A stretch of 11,048 nt of DNA, from the NCBI GenBank assembly GCA_030615425.1, contig JAUWZG010000037.1, positions 1 through 11,048 of the forward strand. The letters are read 5' to 3'. The notes beneath the pieces were generated by a model. It saw only the letters and a program-made list of their open reading frames with translations, did no database searches and was not told the origin of the DNA. Within the stretch, counting starts at the first letter, position 1, and the number at the start of each line of letters is the position of its first letter. Of this stretch, positions 1 through 8,113 are shown in pieces. Origin of the DNA: Dehalococcoidia bacterium (GTDB lineage Bacteria > Chloroflexota > Dehalococcoidia > Dehalococcoidales > BS750m-G39). The translations under genes and the position numbers were made by a program.

Positions 1-90
1 GCAAAAAAATTCACCGAAGTGGAAGCAAAAAACACTGGTCTTTTTATCGACGATGGGTATAAAATAATGGGTAGGTTGATAGAGGGTTAA
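1..90 (+). CDS. C-terminal fragment of upstream CDS, possibly phosphoglycerate mutase-like 'proposed homoserine kinase'
   Basis: Frame 1 is open from the window edge to TAA at 88-90 and encodes 29 residues, beginning AKKFTEVEAKNTG and ending MGRLIEG. The pattern F-[TN]-E-x-x-A-x(2-4)-G, then a short gap, then G-x-x-I/L-M-x-x-L-I/L, resembles the C-terminal end of cofactor-independent phosphoglycerate mutases of the archaeal type. A bacterial branch of that family has been proposed to act as homoserine kinase and often sits beside aspartate kinase and homoserine dehydrogenase. The stop lies 6 nt before the aspartate kinase start, so the two genes probably share a transcript. That the fragment is coding is fairly likely. 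The family name is a tentative inference from a short tail and from context. Confidence 0.5.
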   Translation, partial: AKKFTEVEAKNTGLFIDDGYKIMGRLIEG

Positions 91-96
91 AAGCTA

Positions 97-1317
97 ATGG
101 CTTTGATTGTTCAAAAATACGGCGGCTCGTCGGTGGCTGATGCTGAGAGGATTAAGAGCGTGGCTCGGCGTATAGCTCAGGCTAAGGCTCAGGGCGACCA
201 GGTGGTGGTTGTTGTCTCGGCGATGGGGAATACCACCGATGAGCTGATTAAGCTGGCTTATTCCGTTGCTGACCAGCCCAGCGACCGGGAGCTTGACCTT
301 TTGCTTTCTACCGGCGAGATTGTTTCCAGCACCCTGCTGGCAATGGCACTGAAGGAAATGGGCTATGAGGCGATTAGCCTCTCCGGTGCCCAGGCGGGGA
401 TAAGGACCGATGCCGTCTATAGCCGGGCTCGGATTCAGAAGGTTGACCCGGAAAGGGTGGTCGCAGAGCTGGATAAGGGGAATATTGTCATTGTTGCCGG
501 CTTCCAGGGAGTTACCGATGAGATGGATATAACCACCCTGGGGCGGGGTGGCTCTGATACCACGGCCGTGGCTCTGGCGGCCAGCCTGGGGGCGGAGGCT
601 TGCCAGATTTATACCGATGTTGAGGGTGTCTATACCGCCGACCCACGACTTGTCCCTGAAGCCCAACGGCTGCCTGAGCTCGGCTACGACGAAATGCTGG
701 AGATGGCAACCTACGGGGCTAAGGTGGTTCACCCTCGGGCGGTTGAGCTGGGAGAGTTGTTTAATATCCCTATTCTGGTAACCTCCAGCTTCACCAATAA
801 TCCTGGTACATTAATTCATGGAGGGGCATCTATGGAAGTGCGAAATAAGGTGAGGGGTGTAGCTTATGACCTTGATGTGGCTAAGATAACGGTGGTTGGT
901 GTTCCTGACCGCCCAGGCATTGCCGCCGCTATCTTTGAGCCCTTGGCCAAGGCGAATATCAGTGTAGATACCATTGTTCAGAATGCCAGCATCAATAATA
1001 TTACTGATTTATCCTTTACCGTGGCTAAAAGCCAGCTAGATAGGGCAATGGAGGTGGTAAAACCCATAGCCCAGTCAATTGGCGCCAGGGAATGTGTCAG
1101 CGACGCCAGATTGGGCAAGGTCAGTATCATCGGCACCGGGATGCAGAATACCCCGGGCTTTGCTGCCAGGATGTTTGGCACCCTCAGTGAGCAGGGGATT
1201 AACATCCAGCTTATTACTACCTCGGAGATAAGGATAACCTGTATTATTGACGAAGCCAGGGTCAAGGACGCTGTTAAAGCCTTACACCGTGCCTTTGAGC
1301 TGGAAATAGAAGAATAA
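97..1317 (+). CDS. lysC: Aspartate kinase, regulatory-type, two ACT domains
   Basis: Cytoplasmic enzyme that phosphorylates L-aspartate with ATP, the first step of the lysine, threonine and methionine pathways. The 406-aa length fits monofunctional bacterial aspartokinases. The N-terminal amino-acid-kinase domain (about 1-245) shows KYGGSSV at 7-13, VVVVVSAMG near 36-44, the RGGSDTT nucleotide-site motif at 150-156, and [13 protein letters not shown] near 171-183. Two tandem ACT domains follow: one from about 262 with [12 protein letters not shown], and one from about 342 with [15 protein letters not shown]. They normally bind lysine or threonine for feedback inhibition. The start follows an AGAGGG SD-like site, and the gene begins 6 nt after the preceding stop. 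An internal start at 832 probably yields a separate beta subunit and is listed separately. Identity is secure. Which amino acid inhibits it cannot be read from the sequence. Confidence 0.96.
   Translation: MALIVQKYGGSSVADAERIKSVARRIAQAKAQGDQVVVVVSAMGNTTDELIKLAYSVADQPSDRELDLLLSTGEIVSSTLLAMALKEMGYEAISLSGAQAGIRTDAVYSRARIQKVDPERVVAELDKGNIVIVAGFQGVTDEMDITTLGRGGSDTTAVALAASLGAEACQIYTDVEGVYTADPRLVPEAQRLPELGYDEMLEMATYGAKVVHPRAVELGELFNIPILVTSSFTNNPGTLIHGGASMEVRNKVRGVAYDLDVAKITVVGVPDRPGIAAAIFEPLAKANISVDTIVQNASINNITDLSFTVAKSQLDRAMEVVKPIAQSIGARECVSDARLGKVSIIGTGMQNTPGFAARMFGTLSEQGINIQLITTSEIRITCIIDEARVKDAVKALHRAFELEIEE
832..1317 (+). CDS. Internal in-frame ORF of lysC: putative aspartokinase beta (ACT-only) subunit
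   Basis: Codon 246 of lysC is an ATG (832-834) preceded by GGAGGGG at 820-826 with a 5-nt spacer, a strong ribosome-binding site in the middle of the gene. Translation from here gives 161 residues beginning MEVRNKVRG and containing exactly the two ACT domains without the kinase domain. Bacillus aspartokinase II and the Corynebacterium aspartokinase are known to make alpha2beta2 enzymes in this way, with a beta chain of about 160-170 residues starting at the corresponding place. The SD site and its position are seen directly. Actual use of this start is inferred from that precedent. Confidence 0.7.
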   Translation: MEVRNKVRGVAYDLDVAKITVVGVPDRPGIAAAIFEPLAKANISVDTIVQNASINNITDLSFTVAKSQLDRAMEVVKPIAQSIGARECVSDARLGKVSIIGTGMQNTPGFAARMFGTLSEQGINIQLITTSEIRITCIIDEARVKDAVKALHRAFELEIEE

Positions 1318-1363
1318 TTTGCCACATGGCTAAAAAATAGTATTTTCTTACGCTTGAATTTGC

Positions 1364-1392
1364 TTGTTTAGCTGCTCTGGGTGGGGTAAAAT
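1364..1392 (+). promoter_or_regulatory. Possible sigma-70 promoter upstream of the TPR-gyrA-SDR operon
   Basis: TTGTTT at 1364-1369 and TAAAAT at 1387-1392 are separated by 17 bp. The -10 matches TATAAT at five of six positions, the -35 at only three of six. It lies in the 107-nt gap between lysC and the TPR gene, the only sizeable gap in this strand's gene run. No convincing terminator for lysC is seen there, so read-through is also possible. Confidence 0.35.
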
Positions 1393-1424
1393 ACTGTAAT
1401 TTAGACTGATTAGCGGGGGCGAGG

Positions 1425-2186
1425 ATGGCATATCAGGAAGAGGAACAGGTAAGGCTAAGGCGGCAGCGCAGCAAGCAAGCCATAGCTCTAGCCATGCAGG
1501 GTCGGTGGCGGGAGGCGGTGGCGGCTAACCAGGAGATAATCGCCAGCTTTCCCAATGACTTTGATGCCTATAATCGTTTAGGCCGAGCCTATATTGAGCT
1601 GGGCGAGTACTCACTGGCCAAGGAAGCCTACGAGCGGGCTGTAGAGCTTGACCCCTATAATATCATTGCCCAAAAGAACCTGCATCGTTTGTCCTATTTA
1701 GGGGAGGCTGTAGCTGGCTCGGAGGCTGATTCTGATCGGGTTGAGCCCCAGCATTTTATTGAAGAGACCGGTAAGACGGGCGTGGTCAACCTTTATCACC
1801 TGGCACCACGAGAGATACTGGCCAAAATGGTGGCCAGTGATAGGGTATATTTGAGAACAGACGGGCCTGGTTTAACTGTGGAAAACGGTCGTGGTGAGTA
1901 TCTGGGACAGGTCGAGCCCAAGCACAGTCAGCGACTTATTAAATTAATGGCGGGGGGTAACCGGTATAGCGCGGCTATTGTCAGCTCAGCCGAGGACAAG
2001 GTAACGGTCATTATCAGGGAGGCATATCAGGACCCCTCTCAGGCAGGACAGCTTTCCTTCCCACCAAAGGGGGTTGAGAGCCTTCGTCCTTATCTTAGCG
2101 ATAAAATGCTCCGGCGTGAGTTGGAGTATATGGAGGCATTGACAGAGGAGCCTGCCGATACTGAGGATAAGACCATTGATAACTAG
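1425..2186 (+). CDS. TPR protein with C-terminal HIRAN-like/beta domain
   Basis: A 253-aa soluble protein with no signal peptide or membrane segment. Residues about 15-90 form tetratricopeptide repeats: AMQGRWREAVAANQEIIASF is followed by a near-consensus repeat with AYNRLGRAYIELGEYSLAK and AYERAVELDP. TPRs are usually protein-interaction scaffolds. The second half (about 110-215) looks like a separate beta-rich domain. A stretch reading LTVENGRGEYLGQVEPKHS, then a short helix and a small-residue loop, is faintly like HIRAN domains, but this is only a visual resemblance. The ATG is preceded by GGGGGCGAGG, with GAGG directly against the start. The gene lies 22 nt upstream of gyrA on the same strand, so the two are probably co-transcribed. 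No function can be assigned beyond TPR-mediated interaction. Confidence 0.85.
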   Translation: MAYQEEEQVRLRRQRSKQAIALAMQGRWREAVAANQEIIASFPNDFDAYNRLGRAYIELGEYSLAKEAYERAVELDPYNIIAQKNLHRLSYLGEAVAGSEADSDRVEPQHFIEETGKTGVVNLYHLAPREILAKMVASDRVYLRTDGPGLTVENGRGEYLGQVEPKHSQRLIKLMAGGNRYSAAIVSSAEDKVTVIIREAYQDPSQAGQLSFPPKGVESLRPYLSDKMLRRELEYMEALTEEPADTEDKTIDN

Positions 2187-2208
2187 GAGTAGGAGGTTTT
2201 AACCAAGT

Positions 2209-4659
2209 ATGGTTTTAGGCAAGACCAAACCGGTAAATATAGAAGATGAGATGAGTAGCTCTTACCTTGATTATGCTATGAGCGTCATCGTTTCCCGTGC
2301 CCTGCCCGATGTGCGCGATGGTTTAAAGCCGGTGCAGCGGCGTATCCTCTATGCTATGGATGAGCTGGGGCTGGCTCCCACCAGCCCGCACAAGAAGAGC
2401 GCCCGTATTGTGGGCGAGGTGTTGGGTAAGTATCATCCTCATGGCGATGCCCCGGTTTATGAAGCCATGGTGCGCATGGCACAGGATTTCTCTATGCGCT
2501 ACGTGCTGGTTGATGGGCAGGGCAATTTTGGCAGCATGGATAATGACCCACCGGCGGCTATGCGCTATACCGAGGCACGCCTGGCTCCCATCTCTGAGCA
2601 GATGCTGGTTGATATTGATAAGGAGACAGTTGACTTTATGCCCAACTTTGATGATAGCCTTAAGGAGCCTCTGGTTCTACCCACTCAACTGCCCAATCTG
2701 ATGGTCAACGGCAGCGCCGGAATCGCCGTGGGCATGGCCACCAGTATTCCCCCTCATAACCTCGGCGAGGTTTGCGATGCCATCTCATACCTCATTGATA
2801 ACCCTGAAGCCACCGTTGATGAACTCACCCAGTTTGTTAAAGGGCCTGATTTCCCCACCGCCGGCATTCTCCTGGGGGGAGACGGGATTAAGAATGCCTA
2901 TGCTACCGGCCATGGCAAGGTGGTGGTTCGAGCTAAGGCTCTTCTGGGTGACATGCCGGGGGTGGGGCGGCGTCAAATAGTGGTTACTGAGCTTCCTTAT
3001 CAGACCAATAAGGCGGCCCTGGTGGAGAGGATAGCTGAACTGGTCAAGGTGAGGAAGATTGAGGGCATCAGTGGGCTACGCGATGAATCGGACCGTCAGG
3101 GTATGCGCATTGCCATTGAGCTTAAACGAGAGGCTCAACCGAAGCAGGTGCTCAATAATCTATATAAATATACCTCAATGCAGTCAGCCTTCTTCATTAA
3201 TATGCTGGCTCTGGTTGATGGTCAGCCCCGGGTAATAAGTCTCAAGGAAGCGCTTCAGTATTACATAGATTTCCGCCATCAGGTTATCACCCGCCGCTCT
3301 AAGTTTGAGCTGAAACAGGCCAAGGCGAGGGCTCATATCCTGGAGGGACTTAAAATCGCCTTAGACCATATAAACAGGGTGATTGCTACCATCAGAAAAT
3401 CGGCAACGGCTGAGGTTGCCCGCCGTGAGCTTATGAGCGGCTTTGGCTTATCCCAGGCTCAGGCGCAGGCTATCCTTGATATGCAATTGCGTCGGCTGGC
3501 TAACCTGGAGCGGCGCAAGCTTCTGGATGAATATGCCGAACTGGTGAAAACCATTGCTTATCTGGAAGAGCTTCTGGCTAACCCTAAGAGAATACTTCTC
3601 CTGATAAAGGAGGAGGTGAGTGGGTTAAGGTCCCAATATGGCGACCCACGCCGCACCGAGATAAGTGAGGAAGAAGTGACCGAATTTCGTGAGGAAGACC
3701 TTATCCCTCATCAAAGTGTGGTGGTGACGCTCAGTAATCGGGGGTTTGTTAAGAGGGTGGCCTCTCGTAGCTACAGGCCGCAGCATCGCGGTGGCAAGGG
3801 TATCATTGGCATGGTGACCAGGGAGGCAGATGCGGTAAGACTTCTGGTGGTGGCTGATACCCATGACAACCTGCTCTTCTTCACCAATCGGGGACGGGTC
3901 TTTCATCTTAAATGCTATGAAATCACTGCCGATAGCTCCCGGGTGGCTAAAGGGACGGCGCTGGTTAACCTTTTCCCCATTGCTGATAATGAGAGGGTTA
4001 CGGCTATGGTAGCGTTGGCTGATTTCAAGCGGGGTTCCTATCTATTGCTGGCTACCCGCCGTGGGGAAATAAAAAAGACGACGGCGGATAATTTTGCTTC
4101 AGTGCGAAGCAGCGGGCTTATTGCCATGGATCTGGAGCCGGAAGACGAACTGGTGACAGCCTGCTTAGCCACTGATAAGGACGATGTCCTTTTAATCACT
4201 CAGCAAGGGCAGGCAATCAGGTTTGCTGTATCTGATTTAAGGGCTGCCTCCAGAACCAGTGGTGGGGTGCGTGGTATCCGCCTCGAGGCTAGCGACCAGG
4301 TGGTGGGCATGGATATCGCCCGTCCCAAGGGCTATGTATTAGCCGTTACCAGCGGCGGCTTCGGCAAGCTCACCCCGGTGGCTGACTATCCCAGGCAACA
4401 CCGGGCTGGTGGCGGAGTGAGGACGTTTAAGCTTGTTGAGAAAGCGGACGAAGTTGCTGCCGCTACCGTGGTCTCTCTAGCTCAGCAGGCAATGATTATC
4501 TCGGCTGAGGGCATTGTCATCCAGACCCCGGTGAAGGAGAAAGACCCCAGACAGGGCATTTCTATTCAGGGTAGGAGCACCCAGGGGGTAAGGCTGATGA
4601 GGCTCGACCCCGGTGATAGTGTGGTGGCTATTGCCTGCTTTGAGAAGGAGGCTAGATAG
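2209..4659 (+). CDS. gyrA: DNA gyrase subunit A
   Basis: Breakage-reunion subunit of DNA gyrase, which with GyrB introduces negative supercoils using ATP. The 816-aa length is normal. The N-terminal winged-helix/tower part opens with EEM-type motifs ([20 protein letters not shown]), then [14 protein letters not shown] and [12 protein letters not shown]. The active-site tyrosine is Y120 in AMRYTEARL. The C-terminal beta-pinwheel begins near residue 500 and carries the GyrA box QHRGGKG at 525-531, which distinguishes GyrA from ParC. The tail ends without a long acidic extension. AGGAGG at 2191-2196 lies 12 nt before the ATG, slightly long, but this start gives the family N-terminus. In the quinolone-determining region the E. 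coli Ser83-Ala84 positions are Ala81-Pro82. The stop overlaps the next start by one base. gyrB is not in the window. Confidence 0.98.
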   Translation: MVLGKTKPVNIEDEMSSSYLDYAMSVIVSRALPDVRDGLKPVQRRILYAMDELGLAPTSPHKKSARIVGEVLGKYHPHGDAPVYEAMVRMAQDFSMRYVLVDGQGNFGSMDNDPPAAMRYTEARLAPISEQMLVDIDKETVDFMPNFDDSLKEPLVLPTQLPNLMVNGSAGIAVGMATSIPPHNLGEVCDAISYLIDNPEATVDELTQFVKGPDFPTAGILLGGDGIKNAYATGHGKVVVRAKALLGDMPGVGRRQIVVTELPYQTNKAALVERIAELVKVRKIEGISGLRDESDRQGMRIAIELKREAQPKQVLNNLYKYTSMQSAFFINMLALVDGQPRVISLKEALQYYIDFRHQVITRRSKFELKQAKARAHILEGLKIALDHINRVIATIRKSATAEVARRELMSGFGLSQAQAQAILDMQLRRLANLERRKLLDEYAELVKTIAYLEELLANPKRILLLIKEEVSGLRSQYGDPRRTEISEEEVTEFREEDLIPHQSVVVTLSNRGFVKRVASRSYRPQHRGGKGIIGMVTREADAVRLLVVADTHDNLLFFTNRGRVFHLKCYEITADSSRVAKGTALVNLFPIADNERVTAMVALADFKRGSYLLLATRRGEIKKTTADNFASVRSSGLIAMDLEPEDELVTACLATDKDDVLLITQQGQAIRFAVSDLRAASRTSGGVRGIRLEASDQVVGMDIARPKGYVLAVTSGGFGKLTPVADYPRQHRAGGGVRTFKLVEKADEVAAATVVSLAQQAMIISAEGIVIQTPVKEKDPRQGISIQGRSTQGVRLMRLDPGDSVVAIACFEKEAR

Positions 4660-5426
4660 TGGGCTCTCTCCCCTTCTCTTTGCCGGGAAAGGTAGCAATT
4701 ATTACCGGGGGGAGGCGGGGAATAGGCAAGGCTATTGCCCTGGCTCTGGCTGAGGCTGGGGCTGATATTGCTCTCTGCGACCGCGTGGTTGATGACGGTG
4801 AACTTGAGACGGTAGCTGAGGAGGTCAAGCGGCTGGGTCGGCGTTCTCTGGCGGTTCAGGCTGACATCACCCAGAAGGCTGATGTGGGTAGTCTGGTTCA
4901 GAGGGTGACGAGCGAGTTTGGCGTCATTGATATTCTGGTAAACAATGCGGCGATGAACATCAGGGCGCCCCTGCTTGAGCTGCGTGAAGACGGCTGGGAC
5001 AAGGTTATCAATACCGACCTTAAGGGATACTACCTCTGCTCTCAGGCAGTGGGCAAGATAATGGTGGAGCAAAAGCGTGGCAGTATCATCAATATGGCCT
5101 CTACGGCGGCGGTAAAGGCGGCTCCGGAGATGGGCGCTTATTGTATTGCCAAGGCGGGGGTGGTTATGCTAACTAAAATCCTGGCTCTGGAGTTAGCCCA
5201 ATACAATATACGGGTTAATGCCGTCGCCCCTTATATGGTCAAGACCAAGTTCAGCCAGCCATTGTGGAGCGATCCTGAGACCTTAAAGCAGCTTGAGTCT
5301 GAGATACCGCTGGGTCGGCTGGCTGAGACAGAGGATATAATCGGCCCGGTCCTGTTTCTGGCTTCTGACGCTTCCGCTTATATCACCGGGCATACCATTA
5401 TTTTGGACGGTGGTTTAAGCGCCTAG
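4659..5426 (+). CDS. SDR-family NAD(P)-dependent oxidoreductase (FabG/glucose dehydrogenase-like)
   Basis: Classical short-chain dehydrogenase/reductase of 255 aa, cytoplasmic, reducing or oxidising a carbonyl/alcohol with NAD(P)(H). The Rossmann glycine motif TGGRRGIG is at 16-23, NNAA at 95-98, and the catalytic triad is Ser148, Tyr161 and Lys165 (YCIAK). The C-terminus ITGHTIILDGGLSA is typical of FabG-like members. The substrate cannot be told from the sequence. An acidic residue (D42 in ALCDRV) after the second strand would favour NAD over NADP, which is a weak inference. The GTG start at 4659 shares its G with the gyrA stop (TAGTG), and AAGGAGG at 4645-4651, inside gyrA, sits 7 nt upstream. 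Translation is therefore probably coupled to gyrA. The stop codon overlaps the convergent radical SAM gene. Confidence 0.93.
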   Translation: MGSLPFSLPGKVAIITGGRRGIGKAIALALAEAGADIALCDRVVDDGELETVAEEVKRLGRRSLAVQADITQKADVGSLVQRVTSEFGVIDILVNNAAMNIRAPLLELREDGWDKVINTDLKGYYLCSQAVGKIMVEQKRGSIINMASTAAVKAAPEMGAYCIAKAGVVMLTKILALELAQYNIRVNAVAPYMVKTKFSQPLWSDPETLKQLESEIPLGRLAETEDIIGPVLFLASDASAYITGHTIILDGGLSA

Positions 5427-7262
5427 CTTTTGCTGGCAGTCTGCTTGCCAGCGTTCCAGTCCACAGGCACTACAAGATTTATAATGACAGTCGGGGGTTT
5501 CCTTGCCTTCCAGGGCACGCTGGTATTCTTTTTTGAGGAAGGCTGAAGATACCCCGGCATCAATATGAACCCAGGGCAGGAGTTCATCTAAAGAGCGCTC
5601 CCGCCGGGCATAGAAGCCGGGTTCCAGCCCGTTCTTTTTAAAGGCGTCATGCCAGTTCTGATAGTCAAAGCGTTCATTCCAGGCATCAAAGGTTGAGCCT
5701 GACTTCCAAGCATCATAGATAACCCTGCCCAATCTTCTATCTCCCCGCGACAGTGCTGCCTCCAGCAGGCTGACTTCGGGGTCCTGCCAGGATAGTCGGC
5801 TCCCCTTGCGGCGCAGCCCCTGCTTGAGCAGTTCGTGCTTGGCGCTTAATTGCTCTTCGCCTTCCTGGGCTACCCATTGAAACGGGGTGTGGGGCTTGGG
5901 GATAAAGGTTGACAGGCTGATTCTTACCTGGGGCATCCCGCCTTTAGCCGTCCTGCCTGCGGAGCGGATTTTGGCTATTAGCTGGATGGTAGCCTCGATA
6001 TCTTCCATAGTCTCGGTGGGCAAGCCGAGCATGAAATAGAGCTTGAGGCTTCTCCAGCCTCGGGCGAAAGCAGCCGCCACCGTTTCCAGGATTTCATCCT
6101 CACTAGCGCCCTTATTGATGATTCGGCGCAGTCTTTCGCTCCCCGCCTCTGGGGCAAAGGTGAGCCCAGGCTTCCTGCGCGAAGGTAGAGATTCCATAAG
6201 TTTTACTGAAAAACTGCCAATGCGCAGGCTGGGCAGTGACAGAGCCAGGTTATCATAATTACGGGCAAGGCTAGCCACCAGCTCCTCAATATGGGGGTAG
6301 TCGCTGGTGCTCAAGGAGACCAGGGACACCTCATTATAGCCGCAGTTGGCGATAAGCTCCCCCACCGCCTTTATCACTTCTGGCTGGGGGCGCTGGCGTA
6401 GGGGGCGGTAGATAACCCCTGCCTGGCAAAAACGGCAGCCCCGGGTGCAGCCCCGCTGAATCTCCACCGCCCCACGGTCGTGGACGACCTCAATATAGGG
6501 GACTACCGGTCTGGTGACCGGAGGCGGCAGCTTGGCTACTATCCGCCGCTCAATAACTGCTTTAGCCTCAGCTGTAGTAGAGGTAATGCTTTTAACCAAG
6601 CCGTCAGCCTGGTATTCCACTTTATAAAGGCTGGGGACATAGACGCCGGGGATGGCCGCCACCTGGCGCAGCAGCTCTTCTTTGGAGGCTTTCTTTTTTC
6701 CCCACTCCCGAAGGCTATCAACTAGCTCCAGCAATACCTCTTCGCCATCGCCGATGACAAAGATGTCGATAAAGTCAGCCATAGGCTCGGGGTTGAGACA
6801 GCAGCTACCACCGGCGATGACTATAGGATGGGAATCGGTTCTCTCCGAGGCCAGCACCGGTATCTGCCCCAGGTCAAGGATGTTCAACACATTGGTATAG
6901 GTAAGTTCATAGTCCAGGGAGAAACCAATGACATCAAAATCTTTCAAGGGGTGCCCCGATTCCAGGCTGAGCAGGGGAATACCTGCCGCCCGCAGGGCGA
7001 CTTCCATATCTGTCCACGGGGCATAGACCCTTTCGGCGAGGACGTCCGCCTGGCTATTGAGTATGTCATAGAGGATGGGCAGAGCCATATTGGACATGCC
7101 GATTTCATATAAATCGGGGTAGCTGAGGGCAAACCTGAGGGCGCTCTTATCCCAGTCCCTTATAATGCTATTCCACTCGCCGCCGGTATAGCGAGCCGGT
7201 TTGGTAACCTGATAGAGAATACTATCGGGGTAAGGCAATTTCCTTTCCTCTCTATGAGTCAA
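5415..7262 (-). CDS. B12-binding-like radical SAM protein, TIGR03960 type, unknown function
   Basis: 615-aa protein. The N-terminal region (about 40-190) looks like a cobalamin-binding-like Rossmann domain, with YPDLYEIGMSN, GFSLDYELTYTN and GDGEEVL. The canonical DxHxxG histidine is a tyrosine here (D50-x-Y52-x-x-G55). The radical SAM cluster motif is C272-x3-C276-x2-C279 (RGCTRGCRFCQAG), followed by FAPEAGSERLR and LYFMLGLPTET, as in MiaB/elongator-like radical SAM proteins. The C-terminus has a second cysteine group, C592, C597, C600 and C609, which could hold another metal centre. I recognise the TIGR03960 family; its reaction is unknown. The longest start is TTG at 7262, 5 nt after AAGGA. 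A second TTG at 7238 (residue 9), preceded by AGAGAGG, is an equally good candidate. The gene overlaps DUF1847 by 11 nt and the SDR gene by 12 nt. Confidence 0.9.
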   Translation of the reverse strand: MTHREERKLPYPDSILYQVTKPARYTGGEWNSIIRDWDKSALRFALSYPDLYEIGMSNMALPILYDILNSQADVLAERVYAPWTDMEVALRAAGIPLLSLESGHPLKDFDVIGFSLDYELTYTNVLNILDLGQIPVLASERTDSHPIVIAGGSCCLNPEPMADFIDIFVIGDGEEVLLELVDSLREWGKKKASKEELLRQVAAIPGVYVPSLYKVEYQADGLVKSITSTTAEAKAVIERRIVAKLPPPVTRPVVPYIEVVHDRGAVEIQRGCTRGCRFCQAGVIYRPLRQRPQPEVIKAVGELIANCGYNEVSLVSLSTSDYPHIEELVASLARNYDNLALSLPSLRIGSFSVKLMESLPSRRKPGLTFAPEAGSERLRRIINKGASEDEILETVAAAFARGWRSLKLYFMLGLPTETMEDIEATIQLIAKIRSAGRTAKGGMPQVRISLSTFIPKPHTPFQWVAQEGEEQLSAKHELLKQGLRRKGSRLSWQDPEVSLLEAALSRGDRRLGRVIYDAWKSGSTFDAWNERFDYQNWHDAFKKNGLEPGFYARRERSLDELLPWVHIDAGVSSAFLKKEYQRALEGKETPDCHYKSCSACGLERWQADCQQKLGA

Positions 7263-7932
7263 GAGATTCCTTGCGCAGCAGTTTGCGATAGAAAGGGGAA
7301 TGAGCCAGGTATAGACCCATCACCGGGTTATGCCCGAAGACCCTGTCCTTGACCACCAGTACCGTGGTCGGGGCCTTGACGTATTGAAAGAACAGCGAGT
7401 CATGGCCGACGCAAAGCCCGACCAGTATGTTGAACTCCGTCCCCTCCTTATTCAAAATTTCAGCCTGGGTTATGGGATTGCACATCGCCTCAAAGGAGCC
7501 CGCACCGGCTATCTTCTGCTCCTCGGTAATACCAATCCTTTCCTTGGGTATAGCTCCTGTCTTGCAGCAGATGGAAACGACTTCAAAGCCTCTATTTTCC
7601 AGGATTCTGGTCAGCATTTTAGCCTCATCCTTCAGACCAATGCAGGAGGCAATGCCTAGTTTTTTATAGCCCATCTTCTTAGCGAATTGTGCTATCTCCT
7701 CTACCCTGGGGTAACGTGGAGTCAGGCCTTCTGGCAGGTGCATATAACACTCAAATTCCTGAATAGAGGCTTGTCGGGCAAATTCCTTGGTCTCCGGGTC
7801 ATCATATTTGGCTAGCGCCTGTTGGGTAACCTCTTGTTTGGTCTTTGTCGGGCAGTTTGATGGCCCTTTAAGAAATGCCTCACTGTTGCACACTACCTTG
7901 GTGCACTTGGCACACTCAGTTTTTTCCTCCAT
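7252..7932 (-). CDS. DUF1847 family cysteine-rich, putative metal-binding protein
   Basis: 226-aa soluble protein of the DUF1847 type, recognised from its overall pattern; function unknown. The N-terminus carries C7-x2-C10-x4-C15 and C27-P, a likely metal or Fe-S site. Further conserved-looking cysteines occur in LGIASCIGL, VVSICCKTGA, EAMCNP and VGLCVGHDSLF, and the end reads HSPFYRKLL. The first in-frame ATG is at 7938, but AGGAGG lies only 1 nt before it. The same SD is 7 nt from the second ATG at 7932, so that start is chosen; the longer form would add Met-Phe. The gene is first in an operon with the radical SAM gene, whose TTG start falls inside its last codons, so the two are probably translated together and may act together. 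It has its own promoter at 7983-8011. Confidence 0.88.
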   Translation of the reverse strand: MEEKTECAKCTKVVCNSEAFLKGPSNCPTKTKQEVTQQALAKYDDPETKEFARQASIQEFECYMHLPEGLTPRYPRVEEIAQFAKKMGYKKLGIASCIGLKDEAKMLTRILENRGFEVVSICCKTGAIPKERIGITEEQKIAGAGSFEAMCNPITQAEILNKEGTEFNILVGLCVGHDSLFFQYVKAPTTVLVVKDRVFGHNPVMGLYLAHSPFYRKLLRKESLDS

Positions 7933-7982
7933 AAACATCCCTCCTTTCCCAGAAAGGTTATGGTGTCTGCTATAGCCATATA

Positions 7983-8011
7983 ACTATAGACTATAGCTTT
8001 GTTTTTTACAA
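7983..8011 (-). promoter_or_regulatory. Sigma-70 promoter for DUF1847-radical SAM operon, with three CTATAG sites
   Basis: On the minus strand TTGTAA (8011-8006) and TATAGT (7988-7983) are spaced exactly 17 bp. The -10 matches five of six consensus bases and the -35 four of six. Three copies of the self-complementary hexamer CTATAG lie at 7970-7975, 7984-7989 and 7991-7996. Their starts are separated by 14 and 7 bp, and they overlap or flank the -10. They could be a repressor or activator site. The promoter call is fairly good; the operator is inference. Confidence 0.6.
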
Positions 8012-8049
8012 TTAGTTTATTAGAGTTCTTATCACCCTCACCCCCTCGG

Positions 8050-8077
8050 TCCCCCTCTCCCTTGAGGGAGAGGGGGA
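8050..8077. repeat. Perfect 12-bp inverted repeat (pyrimidine/purine hairpin)
   Basis: TCCCCCTCTCCC (8050-8061) and its exact complement (8066-8077) flank a TTGA loop. The left arm is almost pure pyrimidine and the right arm pure purine. Palindromes of this look are often dispersed, REP-like repeats. First of four hairpins in 140 bp. Confidence 0.8.
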
Positions 8078-8087
8078 GGATATTAAA

Positions 8088-8109
8088 AAGAGGGGCTGAC
8101 GCCCCTCTT
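8088..8109 (-). terminator. Hairpin with minus-strand U-tract, terminator-like
   Basis: AAGAGGGGC (8088-8096), loop TGAC, GCCCCTCTT (8101-8109): a perfect 9-bp GC-rich stem. Read on the minus strand, the stem ends in CTCTTTTT followed by AATA, the classic intrinsic terminator shape. No minus-strand gene ends just upstream, so it may instead be part of the repeat cluster, or it may insulate the DUF1847 promoter from leftward read-through. Confidence 0.45.
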
Positions 8110-8113
8110 AAAC

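Noticed and set aside
94..732. 212-aa antisense ORF over lysC
   Set aside because: Shadow of a secure coding gene on the other strand; no start signal or domain.
1322..1345. GCCACATGGC and AAAATAGTATTTT after lysC as a terminator
   Set aside because: The stems are short or AT-only and no proper U-tract follows.
4566..5072. 168-aa antisense ORF over the gyrA/SDR junction
   Set aside because: Shadow frame; both sense genes carry clear family motifs across it.
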